A stretch of 64,000 nt of DNA from Chamaelirium japonicum (lineage: Eukaryota; Streptophyta; Magnoliopsida; Liliales; Melanthiaceae): positions 50,733,633-50,797,632 of the forward strand of contig OX393550.1 in assembly GCA_947650365.1 (NCBI GenBank), in the 5' to 3' direction. Both the position numbers and the translations under genes were made by a program. The stretch's first letter is position 1. Each line of letters starts with the position of its first letter. The notes beneath the pieces were generated by a model. The model ran no database searches and was not told the DNA's origin. It saw nothing but the letters and a program-made list of their open reading frames with translations. Below are positions 1 through 12,240 of this stretch, piece by piece.

Positions 1-893
1 TTTTAACGCATTCCAATGTTCTTGACTAGGGTTACTAGTGTATCTACTTAGCCTACTAACTATATACGCTATGTCGGGTCTAGTATAGTTTGCTAAGAAT
101 CCTAGTGAACCTATGACCTAAGCATACTCCTTTTGTAAAGCAGGATTTCCAGTATTCTTTACTAAGTAAGTCTGTGGGTCATAGGGGTGGATACGGGATC
201 ATAATCAAAGTAGTAGAACTTCCTCAACACCTTCTCAATATAGTGAGCTTGAGACATCTTAATGCATCTGCCCTCTCTGGTGATCTTGGTGTTAAGGATC
301 ATCTCTGCCTCTCCTAAATCCTTCATATCAAAGTTCTGGGATAGAAATTCTTTGACATCGTTAATGATGTCCATGCAGGTACCGAAGATGAGTATATCAT
401 CGACATACAAGCATAAGATAACTATGTTGCCATCAGAGGCTCCATAGTAAACACATTCGTCGGTTTTGTTTATAACAAAACCATACGAAAGGACTACTTG
501 GTCAAACTTCTCGTGCCATTGTTTGGGAGCTTGCTTAAGCCCATATAATGACCTAATGAGTTTACACACCATGTGCTCCTGACTAGGAACTACAAAACCC
601 TCAGGTTGATCCATATATATCTCCTCTTCTAAATCTTCATTCAGAAAAGCGGTTTTAACATCCATCTGGTGGATGTACAATCCATGAACAGAGGCTAAGG
701 CAATAAGAATCCTAATCGTGGTTATCCTTGCTACGGAAGCATATACGTCGAAGAAATCTATACCGGGTTTTTGAGTAAAACCCTTAGCAACTAAACGGGC
801 CTTAAACTTCTCTACCGGTCCATCGGGTCGCAGTTTCTTTTTGAAAACCCATTTAGACCCAATGGTTCTAGCGCCTGGGGGTAGATCGGTCAA
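1..893 (-). pseudogene. copia-1 reverse transcriptase and start of RNase H
   Basis: Open from 893 to 162 with GSKWVFKKKLRPDG, QMDVKTAFLNEDL, SLYGLKQAPKQWHEKF and the catalytic box LYVDDILIFG, the classic RVT_2 (copia) order. After a frame break the sequence continues to the window edge with [18 protein letters not shown], the start of the copia RNase H region. The YVDD box is intact, but the flanking nonsense and frameshift lesions make the whole non-autonomous. Confidence 0.88.
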
Positions 894-908
894 CTCCCAA
901 GTCTGGTT

Positions 909-1954
909 CTAGATAATGGATTGTATCTCATTATTCACTACTTCTTTCCAGAAGGATGAATCCCAAGATTTCATTGCTTTTTCAAAGGAGGTTGGAGTGT
1001 CCTCTACGAGAAATACGTAGAAGTTATCTCCAAAATCCTTCTCCTTCCTAATCCTAGTACTTCTCCTAGGCTGTGGTTCTGACTCGTTCTCTACAGGGGT
1101 GTTATCCTCAAAAGGATTAGCCCCACTAGAACTAGCACCTGCATCATAGTGCGGCTGACACACGGGTGCATCTATCCTAGTCCTAATGGGAAATACATCC
1201 TCAAAGTAGGTTGCGTCCCTGGACTCGATAACGGTATTAGTCGATATCCCATCGATATCAGATCGAACGACTAGGAATCTATTGGCATTACTATTAGTGG
1301 CATAACCTAAGAAAACGACGTCTACAGTCTTGGGTCCTATCTTTTCTCTTCTGAAGTTAGGTACCTTAACTTTAGCCAGGCACCCCCACACTCTAAGATG
1401 ACTCAAGTTTGCTTCCTATTCTTCCAAATTTCATAGGGTGTGAGGTTGCTAGACTTGAGGGAAATCCTATTAAGGATGTAGCAAGCTGTTACCAGCGCTT
1501 CTCCCCACAAGTTCTCTGCTGCACCTGAGCTAATCAACATTGAGTTGGTCATATCCAACAACGTTCTGTTTTTTCTTTCAGCGACCCCGTTTGATTGGGG
1601 ACTGTAGGGAGCAGTCATTTGATGGATAATTTCATACTCTTTGCAACAATTGGTTAATTCGTTTGAGGTGTACTCTCCACCTCGATCGGACCTAAGGATC
1701 TTAAAGGATCTTTGAAATTGGTTTTCTATCTCGGTTATATAAATCCTAAACTTACTAATGATCTTATCCTTAGTTTTAATAAGGTAGACATAACAGTATT
1801 TTGAGAGATCGTCAAAAAAGGTAACAAAATACCTGTTGCCGCCCCTAGTTAATCTACCCGAATCACATACATTGCTATGAATCAACTCAAGGAACTCAGA
1901 GTCTCTATCAACAGATCTAAATGGTTGCCTAGGTTGTTTCGCTTCTACGCACAC
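909..1954 (-). pseudogene. copia-1 integrase (two frames)
   Basis: Frame 1954-1403 has the catalytic-core blocks [22 protein letters not shown] and [17 protein letters not shown]. The first catalytic Asp of the usual S-D-V-C is Asn here, so the D,D,35E triad is damaged. Frame 1406-909 continues with [15 protein letters not shown] and VFLGYATNSNANRFL, the copia integrase C-terminal signature, then an acidic linker. A frameshift separates the two frames, and a TAG stop at 908 or so precedes the reverse transcriptase. Confidence 0.85.
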
Positions 1955-2364
1955 CTCGCATTTACGGGAGGGAATGTCGCTTTAGGGATTAGGTTTAGGT
2001 TCATTAGTCGCTTAATAAAATAAAAGTTTGCATGACCCAATCTATGATGCCAAGTAGAGGAGGACTCAATATTCATTATAATAGAATCGTTTGTACAAGT
2101 GGGAGTCATGACATTAAGCTGAAATAACCCATTACATAAATATCCTCTTCCTACAAAATGCACACCTCTAGTAATTACAACTTTGCTGGCTTCAAAAACA
2201 AGCTTGTAGCCATGCAAAACTAAAAGGGAGCCACTAATGAGGTTGTGTCTAATATCAGGTACAAAATGAACATCGTGCAACGTGACGGTGTTTCCGGACG
2301 TCAGATGGAGATCCACACGACCGGTCCCAAGTACGTTTGCTAAAGAACTGTTCTCCATGGCCAC
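1945..2364 (-). pseudogene. copia-1 protease end and pre-integrase HHCC region
   Basis: Contains the stretch after the protease (LHDVHFVPDIRHNLISG) and the GAG_pre-integrase motif WHHRLGHANF. The paired cysteines (C-A to C-V-E-A-K) are split across the frame break into the integrase frame at 1954. The HHCC zinc fold normally precedes the integrase core, as it does here. Confidence 0.8.
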
Positions 2365-2382
2365 AGCTCCTCCACACGATTC

Positions 2383-3613
2383 CTAAAATGTAGAGAACCA
2401 GGAGCGGTCAGAACATACGTGAATGCTCGCTCCGGTGTCAATCCACCAATCACAGAAATTGTAGGCCATATTAACTTGAGGGAAGTTAACAGACCTGAAT
2501 CCATCAGAAGCCGTCCCACCAATCATCATGTTGGCCTGGGGACGAGGAGCAGAGGTAGGAGGTCCAGTCTTCCTTTGATTTGGAGGACCGGTATGCTTGT
2601 GGTAGCAATCTCTCGCCAAGTGTCCCATGCGCCCACACACGAAGCATCGACGGACACCATCATCCTCCTTCTTGTTGAAGTTGCCTTGGAAAGGCTTGCT
2701 TTTTCTTCTTGAACCTCTTGTTCTGATGGGGTTTTGGGTTATGGGGTTGGTTTCTTTTTTGGAACTTGGGCTTCTTGGGGTTCTCAACAAGGTTGATCTT
2801 AGGTTTGGGCTCACTAGTGGGCTTGTCCCTAAGGCGGTGTTGCTCTTCAATCCTAAGGGATGTGAGGACATGAGAGAGGGTAAGATCTCCTTGGGTGTGG
2901 CTAAGGATCCTACCAAACTCTACCCAAGAGGAAGGGAGCTTCTCAATCAATGAGGCCACTAGGAATGACTCACTAAGATCGGTTCCATCAGTCTTAAGGT
3001 CGGCTACTAGATTTTCAAATTCATGGATTTGCTCATTCATGGGCTTTGTATCCACAAATTTGAATTTGTGAAAATCCGCGGCTTTGAATATCTTCAAGCC
3101 CGCATCATCCGTACCGTACTTGCTTTCTAGGGTGACCCAAAGTTCAATGGCACTCTTGGCGGTGTAGTGGATGCCATATAGACGATCCGACAACATGCTA
3201 AGAATACGGTGTAGGCGATGGAAGTCAATTTCTTGAGGGCTTCTAGAGGTAGTGGAAGTGGAAGTGGATGGTGCCTCGGCTTGGGTGGTTTGGACATTGC
3301 GGTTTCGATCCCGACGTGGGTTGTTTAGAGGTGCTTCTTGAGTTGGGTGAGACCCATCACTCATTTCGGTGGTAGTACCACCAATGGCCGACACCAACCC
3401 TAGTGTAGTTAGCCAAAACCTCATTTGGTTTTGCCAACGTTTGAAGTTCTTGCCGTCGAATTTGTTGGGTTTAGCCGACATGGATTCGGTGTGGGTGGGA
3501 TTCATGGCAAGAGGTCCGAGATGAAGTACAAATCTGAAAGTTGACAAGGCTACTGTCAAAACATAGTTGCAAGCATCTCTACAATTAGCCATAATAATCA
3601 ATTTTAACACCAA
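2383..3613 (-). pseudogene. copia-1 gag, zinc knuckle and protease start (frameshifted)
   Basis: The 5' frame (3613-2660) carries the copia Gag N-terminus with the block [15 protein letters not shown] and a UBN2-type region. The reading then shifts to a second frame (2916-2383) holding a CCHC zinc knuckle, CFVCGRMGHLARDC, which packages RNA. The aspartic protease active-site block follows, WWIDTGASIHVCS (D-T-G). The two frames overlap by about 250 bp because of a frameshift, so no intact polyprotein is made. Confidence 0.85.
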
Positions 3614-3639
3614 CTAGCAAAATCCAATCTTAGAATTTT

Positions 3640-4817
3640 GGTTATAAATTGCTAAAACAGAAATTAAGATGACTTTTATGAATTGTAAATACCAAATTTA
3701 AAGGGCAATGAAATAAGATGGTATTGACTATGTTTGATAGGTATCAAAATCAGCAACAAGCACAATTAAATTTTAATCTATGAGTAACCCATTTACCAAG
3801 CAGTTTTTGGTGATCACAAGTGCTAATTCTACAATCATGCAAAAAACTAGTTTAGCATGTGTATGTATAGAGATCAAGGGAGAGGAAGTAGCCTGGGTCG
3901 AGGCACAAGACGTTGTCCTAAGATTGGATTTGCCCTCCTCGGTGCGGAGCTCCCGGCTTCCGATCTTAGAGATACAACGACCCTTGAGTTCCCCCGTCGG
4001 CACGACTCCGTGGGAACGAAATGAACTCAGCTTCTACTCGAATCCGAAAAATGAAAAAGGAAACCGAAACCGAATCTCCTCTTCGAATCAGGTGGGAAAA
4101 TCACCCTGAGATTTGAAGAGGATGGAAATACTGTTATCGGGTTTTTCTCACGGAGCTCACAAGGTTCAGCAATGGCAGAAAAAGAGAGGAGGAAGAAGGC
4201 TCTGGTTTTTCTCTGTTTTGAAAGGCTGAAGCCCAAGGTATTTAATAGGCCTTGGGAATATATTTTAATGGCTGTTGACAGGGGGAGCGGAGTGGCTCGA
4301 GGTGGCAGCTGACATGGACAGGCAGCTGCGACATAACCGTTGGGGGTCTGCCCGCTGGCACAAATGATGACCGTTTGGGTGGCTCCAGGTGGCGAAATGA
4401 TGATGGCTGTAGGGGAAACAACAAGCCCAGCCCAGTGACTTGAAGCCCAAAAAGAATAGCCCAACAAAATCTCACCCGAAGCCCGGAAGCCCATTCGCGT
4501 CCACGTGGCTCGCGAACCCGGGCCCGGCTCGGCTCGGCGCGCGCGCACGCGTGTGTGGTGTGTGAGGCCTTAGGCCCATGTGAGCTTTACCATCCTCTAG
4601 GATGGACCACCCTTATAAACAAGCTAGTGCCTCTTCCCCTTATAGATATGAGACTAAACTTAGGGAGAGATAGTAAAAGAATGGTTGAGGCCAAGATTTG
4701 ATCCCTTGACCTTTGCCAAAAAAGGAAGCCCCATAAAATCAACCTTATTAGTCACTTGGCCGACTGGTTTTATTTGTTAAGAGAAGTAGATAATTAAGTT
4801 ATATATTATATCCAACA
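3640..4817 (-). repeat. 5' LTR plus untranslated leader of copia-1
   Basis: Non-coding stretch upstream of gag in the minus-strand copia. The outer end, TGTTGGA at 4817, is a canonical TG start. A TATA-like TATTAAATA lies at 4239-4247 (minus strand). No clear tRNA-Met primer-binding site was found, so the inner LTR boundary is uncertain. Reading frames inside it show no recognisable protein. Confidence 0.6.
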
Positions 4818-6666
4818 ATTTCCTCATGTTTACCCGGGCGACAGAGCTGAACGCATGTGGCATTCGTGAGGTCTTTGCGAAGGTTGCTAAGTGTACCGGA
4901 TCATGTGTGAATCCTCAGAAATCTAGCATTAAATTCTCTTGCAGTGTGTCAGGGGCGATCCGTAAGCGGATCATGCGAGCTTTAGGGATGGAATAAGCGG
5001 AAGGTCCTTGGACACATCTGGGTGTTCCTGTAAATGGGGGTGTGATTCCTGCTTCACACTTTCAATTATCTTAAGTCGGATGGAGACGACACTCGCGGGG
5101 TGGAAATGCAACTTATTGTCTCAGGTCGTGCGCATGGTGCTAATTCGATCAGTATTGGCTACGATGCCAATGCATTTGATGATTATGAGGTGCCTACCGA
5201 CGGGGGTGTTTCACAAAATGGATAAACTTAGTTGTGACTTCTTTTGGGGGCACAAAGGAGGGGATCGACATCTACATCTTATGTCTTGGGAAGTGATCAC
5301 CAGCGAGAAGAGGCTCGGGGTTTACAGATCCAAAGCTTCCTCACATCCTAGGTTCAACAAGGAATATCCGCCTTGGACTACAATTTGACGGATTTGAGGT
5401 TGGGGGCACGATGGATCCGAAATAAGTATCAGATAGCCTTGGATATATTTATGGAAACAATGGCAGGGGAGGAGGGCATCTTGCTGGCTGCGTGGGACCA
5501 TCTCGAGGATATAGAAGGTAGAAGATGCGGATCCTAGAATTCGCCCGAAGTATCAAAGGATACTGGCAGAGGTACATGGGGGAAGGGGCGGGAGAGTGGT
5601 GGATGGCACCAAATGGCAGGGGGAAGCTATATGGTCATTGCGGATTCCCCCTAGAGTGCAATCTTTTTTTGTGGAGGCTACTACAAGGAGCATTACCGAC
5701 GACCATTTTACTACGTAGGCGGCTCCTCTTAGGTTTTGGTAGTTTCCCTTGGTGTGAAGATCTCGAATAGGACATCGAACATGTGTTCTGGACTTGTACA
5801 AAAGCTAGGGAGTATTGGCGTCAAGTGCAGATTTGTACGGGGGTAGACTTCTATTGCGTGGATTTACTCGTCCCGGGTAATCGGGATGCGAGGAGGAGGG
5901 CTTTGCCGATGCCAGGGGAAGTGGTGGCGGTTGTGAAAATAGCATTGTGGGAAGGTGTTCAGACGAGAGTCCATGGACTGCTATTCGCTCGCACTCATCT
6001 CTGAATTTTTGCGAGCCACTGTGAGTAGATAACATGGTTCGAAGGACACAAACGGGGTGCAATTTGTTGTCTGGACAGATGGTTCGTTTAAGTAGACAGA
6101 CGAGATTGCGAGTGGGGCTTGGGTGATGTAGGTCGACATCCGATGGGAGTTTGTGTGCTGTGATGGCGTTTCTGTGTCGGGTGGACTCTCCGCTCCTGGC
6201 TGAGTTATGGGGGATTAAGGCTGCTTTGGAAGAGTTGGCTCGGCGTAAGATTGGCAAGGTAGTGATTTTCACTGATGCCACTAGAGCTAGGGATGCTTTG
6301 GTGCTGGGAAGGGGAGGTGTAGGTCAAATTGGACCTCTTATCATGGATTGTCAGCAGATATGGGACAAGCTTCCTGTTGACGAATAGTCTGACATCGGTG
6401 AGGGAGGCATCCATCATCCACTTAATATACCCCCTGTGGACCTCCTCTTACAATCCGGGTTTTGAGATGTGAGGGTATCTAACACTTCCTAATGTCGAAG
6501 TGCGATGGGTGTCGCGGACTGCAAATAGTGCATCCCATTGGATAGCTACGGAGGCCCGAGTGACAGAACGTGATATGTACTGCGAGTCTGCTCTCTCAGC
6601 CCTTGTGGTTGAAGACATGTCGGTTGTAATGTTATGACCACAGTTCCAAGTACCCAAAAAAAAAAA
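4818..6666 (+). mobile_element. LINE (L1-type) 3' half, interrupted on its left by copia-1
   Basis: Starts abruptly at 4818 inside the reverse transcriptase, two residues after where the [FY]xDD box should be (FLMFTRATELNACGIREVF). It continues through the RT thumb-like region (TLAGWKCNLLSQVVRMVLI, SCDFFWG at 5008-5388), a zf-RVT domain (FFLWRLLQGALPT-like, PWC, HVFWTC at about 5640-5830) and RNase H (6075-6390, DGS and AELWGIKAALEEL). It ends in a poly-A run at 6656-6666. Stops and frameshifts are frequent. Confidence 0.9.
6075..6390 (+). pseudogene. LINE RNase H domain (degenerate)
   Basis: The block WTDGSFK carries the first catalytic Asp. LLAELWGIKAALEELARRKIG carries the Glu, and VIFTDATRARDAL the next Asp. 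This is the RNase H_4-like domain at the C-terminus of plant LINE ORF2 proteins, which removes RNA from the RNA:DNA hybrid. In-frame stops between 6095 and 6135 show it is dead. Confidence 0.8.
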
Positions 6667-8470
6667 GTTTTAAGAACTAAGAAGAAAACAACAATTTTTA
6701 TAGATTGTTTGTTTTAACAAATTCGTGTTGTTCTCTCCTAAGTTTGTCGAAGCCGAGCATCAAGTCACCAACACGATGATGGTGGTCGGAGAAGACAATC
6801 CCCTCGCCCAACCCTCCATTTGATGCTTGTTATCGCCACATTGCAAACCGATCTCCACGAGCTTCTTCCTCCTCCGGAATGCCGAGACCCGGGGTGGGTA
6901 TGTAGTATAGGTAGCGATTTGCGCACATGAGATTGATAGGGGCACCCAACTCACTATAGAGAAATGCCCAATGTGTCTCCGAGGACGCATAAATTGCTAG
7001 GGGAACCCACTGTTTCCACCCCTCCTACTCCAATCCGCTTTTCACGGCCTGATCTTTTCCCTTGACAAACACAAGAAGTGACGGTTGGAAGAGAACTCCC
7101 TATTGCTAGTGGAGAATTACACTTCTCTAAGGTGATCGGAGCAGATGAGACCTTCCCCCCTTTTTATAAGTTATAAGTATGTACAAGAGTGGGTAGGATT
7201 ATGTCATTTGTTAGTACTAGTGTATTGAATGGAAATATTCTAGGATTCTCCACACATTTCTATAATAAAAACTCATAAATGTTATACAAGATATTTGACA
7301 ATCTGTTGTAATATTCTAAAGAACTAGAGGATCTACGATGGCTCCATAGAATTCTAGAACATTCCAGGCGAACCTCCATCCTCCAAGCACCTCTCTAGTG
7401 CTTGATTGAATGTAGGAGGGGCAAAAAGAGTTTAGGCTCCCCTCTTCCCTGTTCTAATCTGCCGATCCTTTTTCCCTGGTCTAATCTAAAGCCATCCTCA
7501 CCTTTCGGTCGCACGCATCGTCAATGTCATCGGGCAAGCTGACTTTGGCAACTCCTACGACTCATCAACCCTTGTCATGGTCGGAGATGAGGAAGGTGGG
7601 GGAGGAGGAAAGGAGTAGGTGGAGAAGGCGGATCAAATCAGCGGGAAGAAGGAGAGGATTTATGTGGGGTGACTCGATCAAAATTCGATTTTGGGCTAGG
7701 GTACTTGTATATCAAGATGGTGAGTGCACATAGTAAGACCCAAATTTTGTTTAAAAAATATTTAAAATCTATGGTCTTTCAAACGTATTTTCCATCCACT
7801 GATATTTGGGCCAACTTTCAACCAACCTCGAAGAATAGATAAAGACTACGTTCTGTCATCCCATCTACTAAGAACAACCACACAGGTGCACGCATAATCA
7901 TTCTAAAACGTCTCAAACAGCCTCCTTTCTCCTTCTTTCTGCTTCTTCTCACCCGAGCACCTTCACACCCCTCCTCCATCTACCGTCTCCCTGGCCGCAA
8001 CCACCACCACACCACCTCTCTCTCTCTCTCTCTCTCTCTCTGGTGGTGTGGATAACGCTAGGTTGTGGCGCTGGGTGACGACCTATGGGAGATGCAGTTG
8101 GGGTACTACGTTGGGTGCCCCTAGTAATTTTATTGGTGCAAATACCACCAGGTCAACCATCTTTTAAAAATCGAACCGACTCGAATGTTCGGAGCCGAGC
8201 AAATTGGAAACATGAAAATTTTCGTGGCAGGTGGCGGTGGGTGGTGGCCGACGGATGGCGATGGTGGGTTGCTGGTGTCAAGTGGTGGCTGATGAGGCAG
8301 CAATGATCGACGGGGATGGTGGCCGAGGGTGGCGGTATACATTGGCTAGCGGGGCGGAATCTATCAGTGGTGGTGGCATCCCCCTAGGGTTCATCCTACG
8401 GCCATTGTCCCGCCAATCAGGAGATGCCAGCGCTACTTGATTGTTGCTCAGTTTGTTCAAACAGCATTAC
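6667..8470. other. intergenic, no recognisable gene
   Basis: Short reading frames at 6760-6990 (minus), 7524-7733 (plus) and 8085-8460 (both strands) resemble no family I know. The last is driven by GGT/GGC-rich simple sequence. The AT-rich part 7150-7400 could be an old LTR, but neither ends nor a primer-binding site are visible. Confidence 0.5.
8019..8041. repeat. (CT)n microsatellite
   Basis: Uninterrupted CT dinucleotides, about 11 units, in CT/AC-rich surroundings. Confidence 0.95.
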
Positions 8471-8699
8471 CCAAAAAAAAAACGAGAGGAAACATGTTAG
8501 ATATTTTCACATGGGTCTTACAACTTGTTAGGTAGACACTAGTGTCAATCATAAACAGAGGAATACAGAAAAGATATGCATCGAATGCCAGAACCGGAAA
8601 AAATTTCGACAATGACCTCCATGCTATCCTGCGCACAACGTGTTCGCGCTAGAGAAGGCCATTTGGGACTTGGGAGGCACGTTTCCATTACAAATTAAC

Positions 8700-8714
8700 C
8701 CCCCCCCCCCCCCC
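8700..8714. repeat. poly-C tract followed by poly-A/T
   Basis: A run of C followed by runs of A and T at the left edge of an AT-rich repetitive stretch. It may mark a decayed insertion boundary. Confidence 0.9.
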
Positions 8715-8759
8715 TCGCTAAAACAAAAAAAAAATTTAAATTTTTTTTGGAGTTATTAA

Positions 8760-9350
8760 CGTTAGCTTTTTAAAAAGATTTTCGTTTAACGTTATTGGTA
8801 TGTAAAATTTTAACTTAATGTTAAGCCTCTGTTGTTGGACTTTGGCTAACGCGAGGTCCTTATCCCGTGCATATATAATAATAAAATATTTTAAATGATA
8901 ATTTTACCATGACAAATAAAGTTTAACAATCGTAGCAAAAGAGTAACAATTGGTAAAGAGCAAAAATCCGTTAGTTTTCGCCAACGCACGCTCCTTTTTC
9001 CGTGCACGTATAATAACAAAAAAATTTAAATGACAAATTTAGCTTTATATATAAATTGTAACAGTCGTAGCAGAAGAGTAACAATTCTTTATTAGCAAAG
9101 AGTATCAATTTGATATGGCAAAATGTCCTAATTGTCGATTGATTGTAGAAGTATTTCTGCCCATTTGATCAGAATATGAATTTTTTTTTGTGACAAAAAA
9201 TGCAGTTAACTATGCGAGACCAAACTGATTCTATCTCGTATATAAAGAGTAACAATTAAGTAAAAAAGAGTAACTATTTGGTCGGTTGACAGAATAAAAT
9301 TTTTTTTTGATGAAAATATCAGGATTTTTTTTTTTTTTGGTTTTAAATCG
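8760..9350. repeat. AT-rich repeat with diverged direct duplication and AGAGTAACAAT motifs
   Basis: A block at about 8838-8961 recurs diverged at about 8978-9090. Both hold a gCTAACG/GCCAACG start, CCGTGCA, ATAATAA, and TCGTAGCAAAAGAGTAACAA-type ends. Further AGAGTAACAAT copies lie at 9246-9275. The same short motif returns at 20400-20870, so this is a dispersed repeat family. No coding potential was seen. Confidence 0.6.
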
Positions 9351-9370
9351 ACAATCTAGAGTGATTTTAA

Positions 9371-10045
9371 TTGTTTTTCCTGCAGAAAATGGTTTGTATT
9401 AAGTTGATGGCAAGAAATGTAAATTTAATGAGCATGGGTTGGGCGACACTTTACCTTTTTTCTACTTGGTTATGTGGGATTTCGGGAGGAAGCTATTGCA
9501 ATGCGAAACTTGTAGGAGGGCTTATTGCAAGTAGATTTCTATGTTATGGAGCTATCACTAAGTCCCCCAAATTGTTTTGCTCTAGCGAGGGGATGCTCAG
9601 TGATGCATCTGGATTGTTCCCTTATGTGCAAGGAGAAAGGGAGTAGTCTAATGCTGTGTAAAATGCATATGGGTGAGATGCGCGGGTCGTGGCTGGGTGT
9701 AAAGTTTAGATCGGACGGCTCCCTACACTTCAATGAATGGTGCGGATGCATCATTGATCATCTGGAGCAATACTCCGCAGGAACAAAAAAAATTCCCAAC
9801 ATCTTATTTTTCTTCAATGCACCACATAAAGTTCGCTCCCTTGATGGACACCGTGGAGCGAGCTTTCCCTCAAGACTGTTGTTGCATGTTTGCGTGTGCA
9901 AATCCTGGCCGTTGATGTCATATGCATGTCCAGGCGATTATGAAATTTAATAAGAATAGCAATTATGTTGCTTTCCAGTTTCGATCTTTTTGAACCCATG
10001 CCCTGTCCTCTAATTGCCTGGCCAGTCCGTCAAAAAAATAATTTT
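9371..10045 (+). other. unassigned, possible old retroelement 3' end
   Basis: Two overlapping open frames (9371-9646, 9525-9950) have no family I recognise. The stretch ends in GCCTGGCCAGTCCGTC followed by A-runs at about 10020-10035. That tail resembles the one at 24403-24480 (CTTGGCCGGTCCAGC then poly-A), which suggests a shared poly-A retroelement 3' end. Confidence 0.35.
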
Positions 10046-10540
10046 GCTTTCTATAACAAGATGCATAACTCCCAACGAAATGGACCTATAGCCTAGGGTT
10101 GCAATTGGGTCCTGTGTGATTTTAGTTTGACATTATCAAAATTGGAACCGAAGCGGGTTTGGTTTAGGGTTAAGACCCAAATTGGATGCATTCAGTTCAT
10201 GGCTTGAATCTTGTCGATGTTGGATCGGGTGCCATATCCACCGGACCTGATATTGTGAAGTGTTTGGACAACGGTTAGTCAAACTTACTTAAGTCGGGTC
10301 CAATTTTGCTAGACACATGCCCAATCCGGTTGGGTGTTGGGTCTCGTTGTCAGCCATACTGATCCACCGGTCAGGAACTCGAGCACTCAAAGGTCAAAAT
10401 TAATTTGTATCAAAGTCAAATCCGATCTAATCCGGCTCATCTATATCACAAGGCACGACGGTCTACATGCTGACTAGAAAAAACTGAACAAAAAACTGAC
10501 TAGACAAAATGGAACAAGTTGACTTGACAAAAACGTCTCT
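10046..10540. other. intergenic; possible half of a TAGGG-type hAT MITE
   Basis: At 10095 the sequence TAGGGTTGCAATTGGGTCC resembles the left ends of the TAGGG(A/C)TxxCAA hAT MITEs elsewhere in the window, and GGGTTTGG/GGGTCG words follow. No matching right end was found. No gene is seen. Confidence 0.35.
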
Positions 10541-10542
10541 CT

Positions 10543-10552
10543 CTTCCCCTGA

Positions 10553-10596
<44 letters not shown>

Positions 10597-11114
10597 CCAT
10601 ATCTCTCTCTCCCTCCCGTATCTCTCTTCCCCCCTTATCTCTCTCTTCCACCGATCTCTCTCTCTCTCTCTCTCTCTCTCCATCTCACTCTCTTCCCCCG
10701 ATCTCTCTCTATCTCTCTTTTTCTCTCTTCCCCAAATCTCTCTCTTTGTCTCTTTCTCTTCTAATCGAACAAGATCACAATCGTCCCTGCATACCCAAGA
10801 ACCCCCATATCGCACCCCCTCTCTTTCCCTCGTGAATATCTCTTCTCTTAAAACCTATCGTAGTCGTCCAAGTACCTAGCCCCATCTGAGAACCTGAGTC
10901 TCCCCCTCTCTGAAAAAATCTACTATCTCATCCCACACACTCTCTCTCTCTCTCTCTTCCCCCACGATCTCTCTTTCTCCTCCCTCTCTCTCTCTTCCGT
11001 CTCTCTTTCTCTCTTCACATCTCTCTCTCTTTCCGTATCTCTCTGATCTCCGTATCTTTCTCTCTCCGTCTTTCTCCCTGATCTCTGTAACTCTGTCTCC
11101 GTATCTCTCTCCGA

Positions 11115-11164
<50 letters not shown>

Positions 11165-11465
11165 CCGATCTCTCTCTCTCTCTGTTTTTCTCTGGAAAAT
11201 TTTCAGCACATCTACGCTATAATCGTTGCCCATGGCCTATCAGCACACTCTAAGTGTTGGGTCCTGCAACTCCATGTCTCTTGAATTGCAGTGGGCCCCG
11301 CAGTTGTAGCGTACGCAGGATGTGCTAAAAAATTCCCTATCTTTCTCCTTCTCTCTCTTCCCCATGATCTGTCTATCTTCGTCTCTCTCTCTTCCCCACG
11401 ATCTCTCTCTCTCTCTTCCCCTGATCTCTCTCTCTTTTTCTCCCGGCCTCTTTCTCCCATGATCG
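10543..11465. repeat. CT-rich low-complexity region with (CT)n blocks
   Basis: About 0.9 kb of pyrimidine-rich plus strand with pure (CT)n blocks at about 10560-10592, 10656-10680 and 11123-11161. Long Ser/Leu- or Arg/Glu-rich frames over it are products of the dinucleotide repeat and not genes. A short ordinary stretch (11200-11340) interrupts it. Confidence 0.9.
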
Positions 11466-11477
11466 ATCTCCCTCTTG

Positions 11478-12240
11478 GGGGGGAGGGGGGTTGGCGTGCC
11501 GGAGGTGCTAGCGCTACTATATAATTGATCGATGGTTTTACTAGGGTTGTCGGTCCACCGGTGCGGGGCCGTAGGAGCTGGGTGCTACCGTCGAAGGTAG
11601 CTACTTAGGTAGCAGCAAATGTCCCAACAGTGGTCGCTGTTGATGGTGTTGGGGTCGTCGGTCCGTCGGGGCGGGGCCACTGTAGGCCAGTGTTGCCACC
11701 GAAATTATTTTGTTGTCAAAAGTGATCGAGCGTGTTGCTGCCGAATATGACGGTGTGAGTGTTGGTGGTAATGCTCGGGAGATGTCTTCCCGCCGATGGT
11801 GGCCCGTTGCAGTGCCGACAGGCACGGACATGCACTACTATTAACACTTGCTATAAGACACATGAAAGATCAATGGACTTGTACGATGAGTCCGTGTGAG
11901 CTTGAGGAACATTAGGATGGTCTCACTTTGGAGTAAAATTGAGCCGAGTTAATTTGGAAGGATAAAGAATAACTGAGTTTAAATGAAGGGATATGCTTGA
12001 AGGGGAAAGTAAAATAGTGGGGACTGGAGTGTAAAAAAAATGGAGGAAATTAAGTGCAAGTCCTATGGATAGCATCAAAAAAAGGTACGGTACAATTGAT
12101 CAAAGACTAGGTCCACGGAATCAAAGTAGTTTTTAAGGATGATCATCTCCCATGGTTTTGCATAGAATATATCTTTTGCCAACCGATTTTGATGATGTGC
12201 TTTTTTTAAATACTTAAATTGCCCAGGAGATCTTCCTACT
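11478..12240. other. intergenic with a degenerate ~105-bp direct duplication
   Basis: The words GTCGGTCCACCGG/GTCGGTCCGTCGG followed by GCGGGGCC and a TGCTACCG/TTGCCACCG stretch occur at about 11549 and 11654, so a unit of about 105 bp is repeated. The minus-strand frame 11601-11831 is unrecognised. Nothing else is supportable. Confidence 0.4.

Larger units (their letters stand above)
1..4817 (-). mobile_element. Ty1/copia LTR retrotransposon, partial, degenerate (copia-1)
   Basis: Read on the minus strand, the order is LTR and leader, gag, zinc knuckle, protease, integrase, reverse transcriptase and start of RNase H, which is the Ty1/copia order. The 5' LTR begins at 4817 with TGTTGGATATAA. 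The 3' part runs off the left edge, so the second LTR is not visible. Several frameshifts and a TAG stop break the polyprotein. The LTR shares a distinctive GC-rich block (4495-4560, CGCG-rich followed by GAGCCGAGCCGGGC on the minus strand) with the plus-strand copia at 59618 onward, so the two belong to related families. Confidence 0.93.

Noticed and set aside
11880-11912. Hammerhead-ribozyme-like core (CGATGAGTCCGTG)
   Set aside because: The conserved CUGAUGA lacks a U, stem II does not pair, and the GAAA strand is absent.
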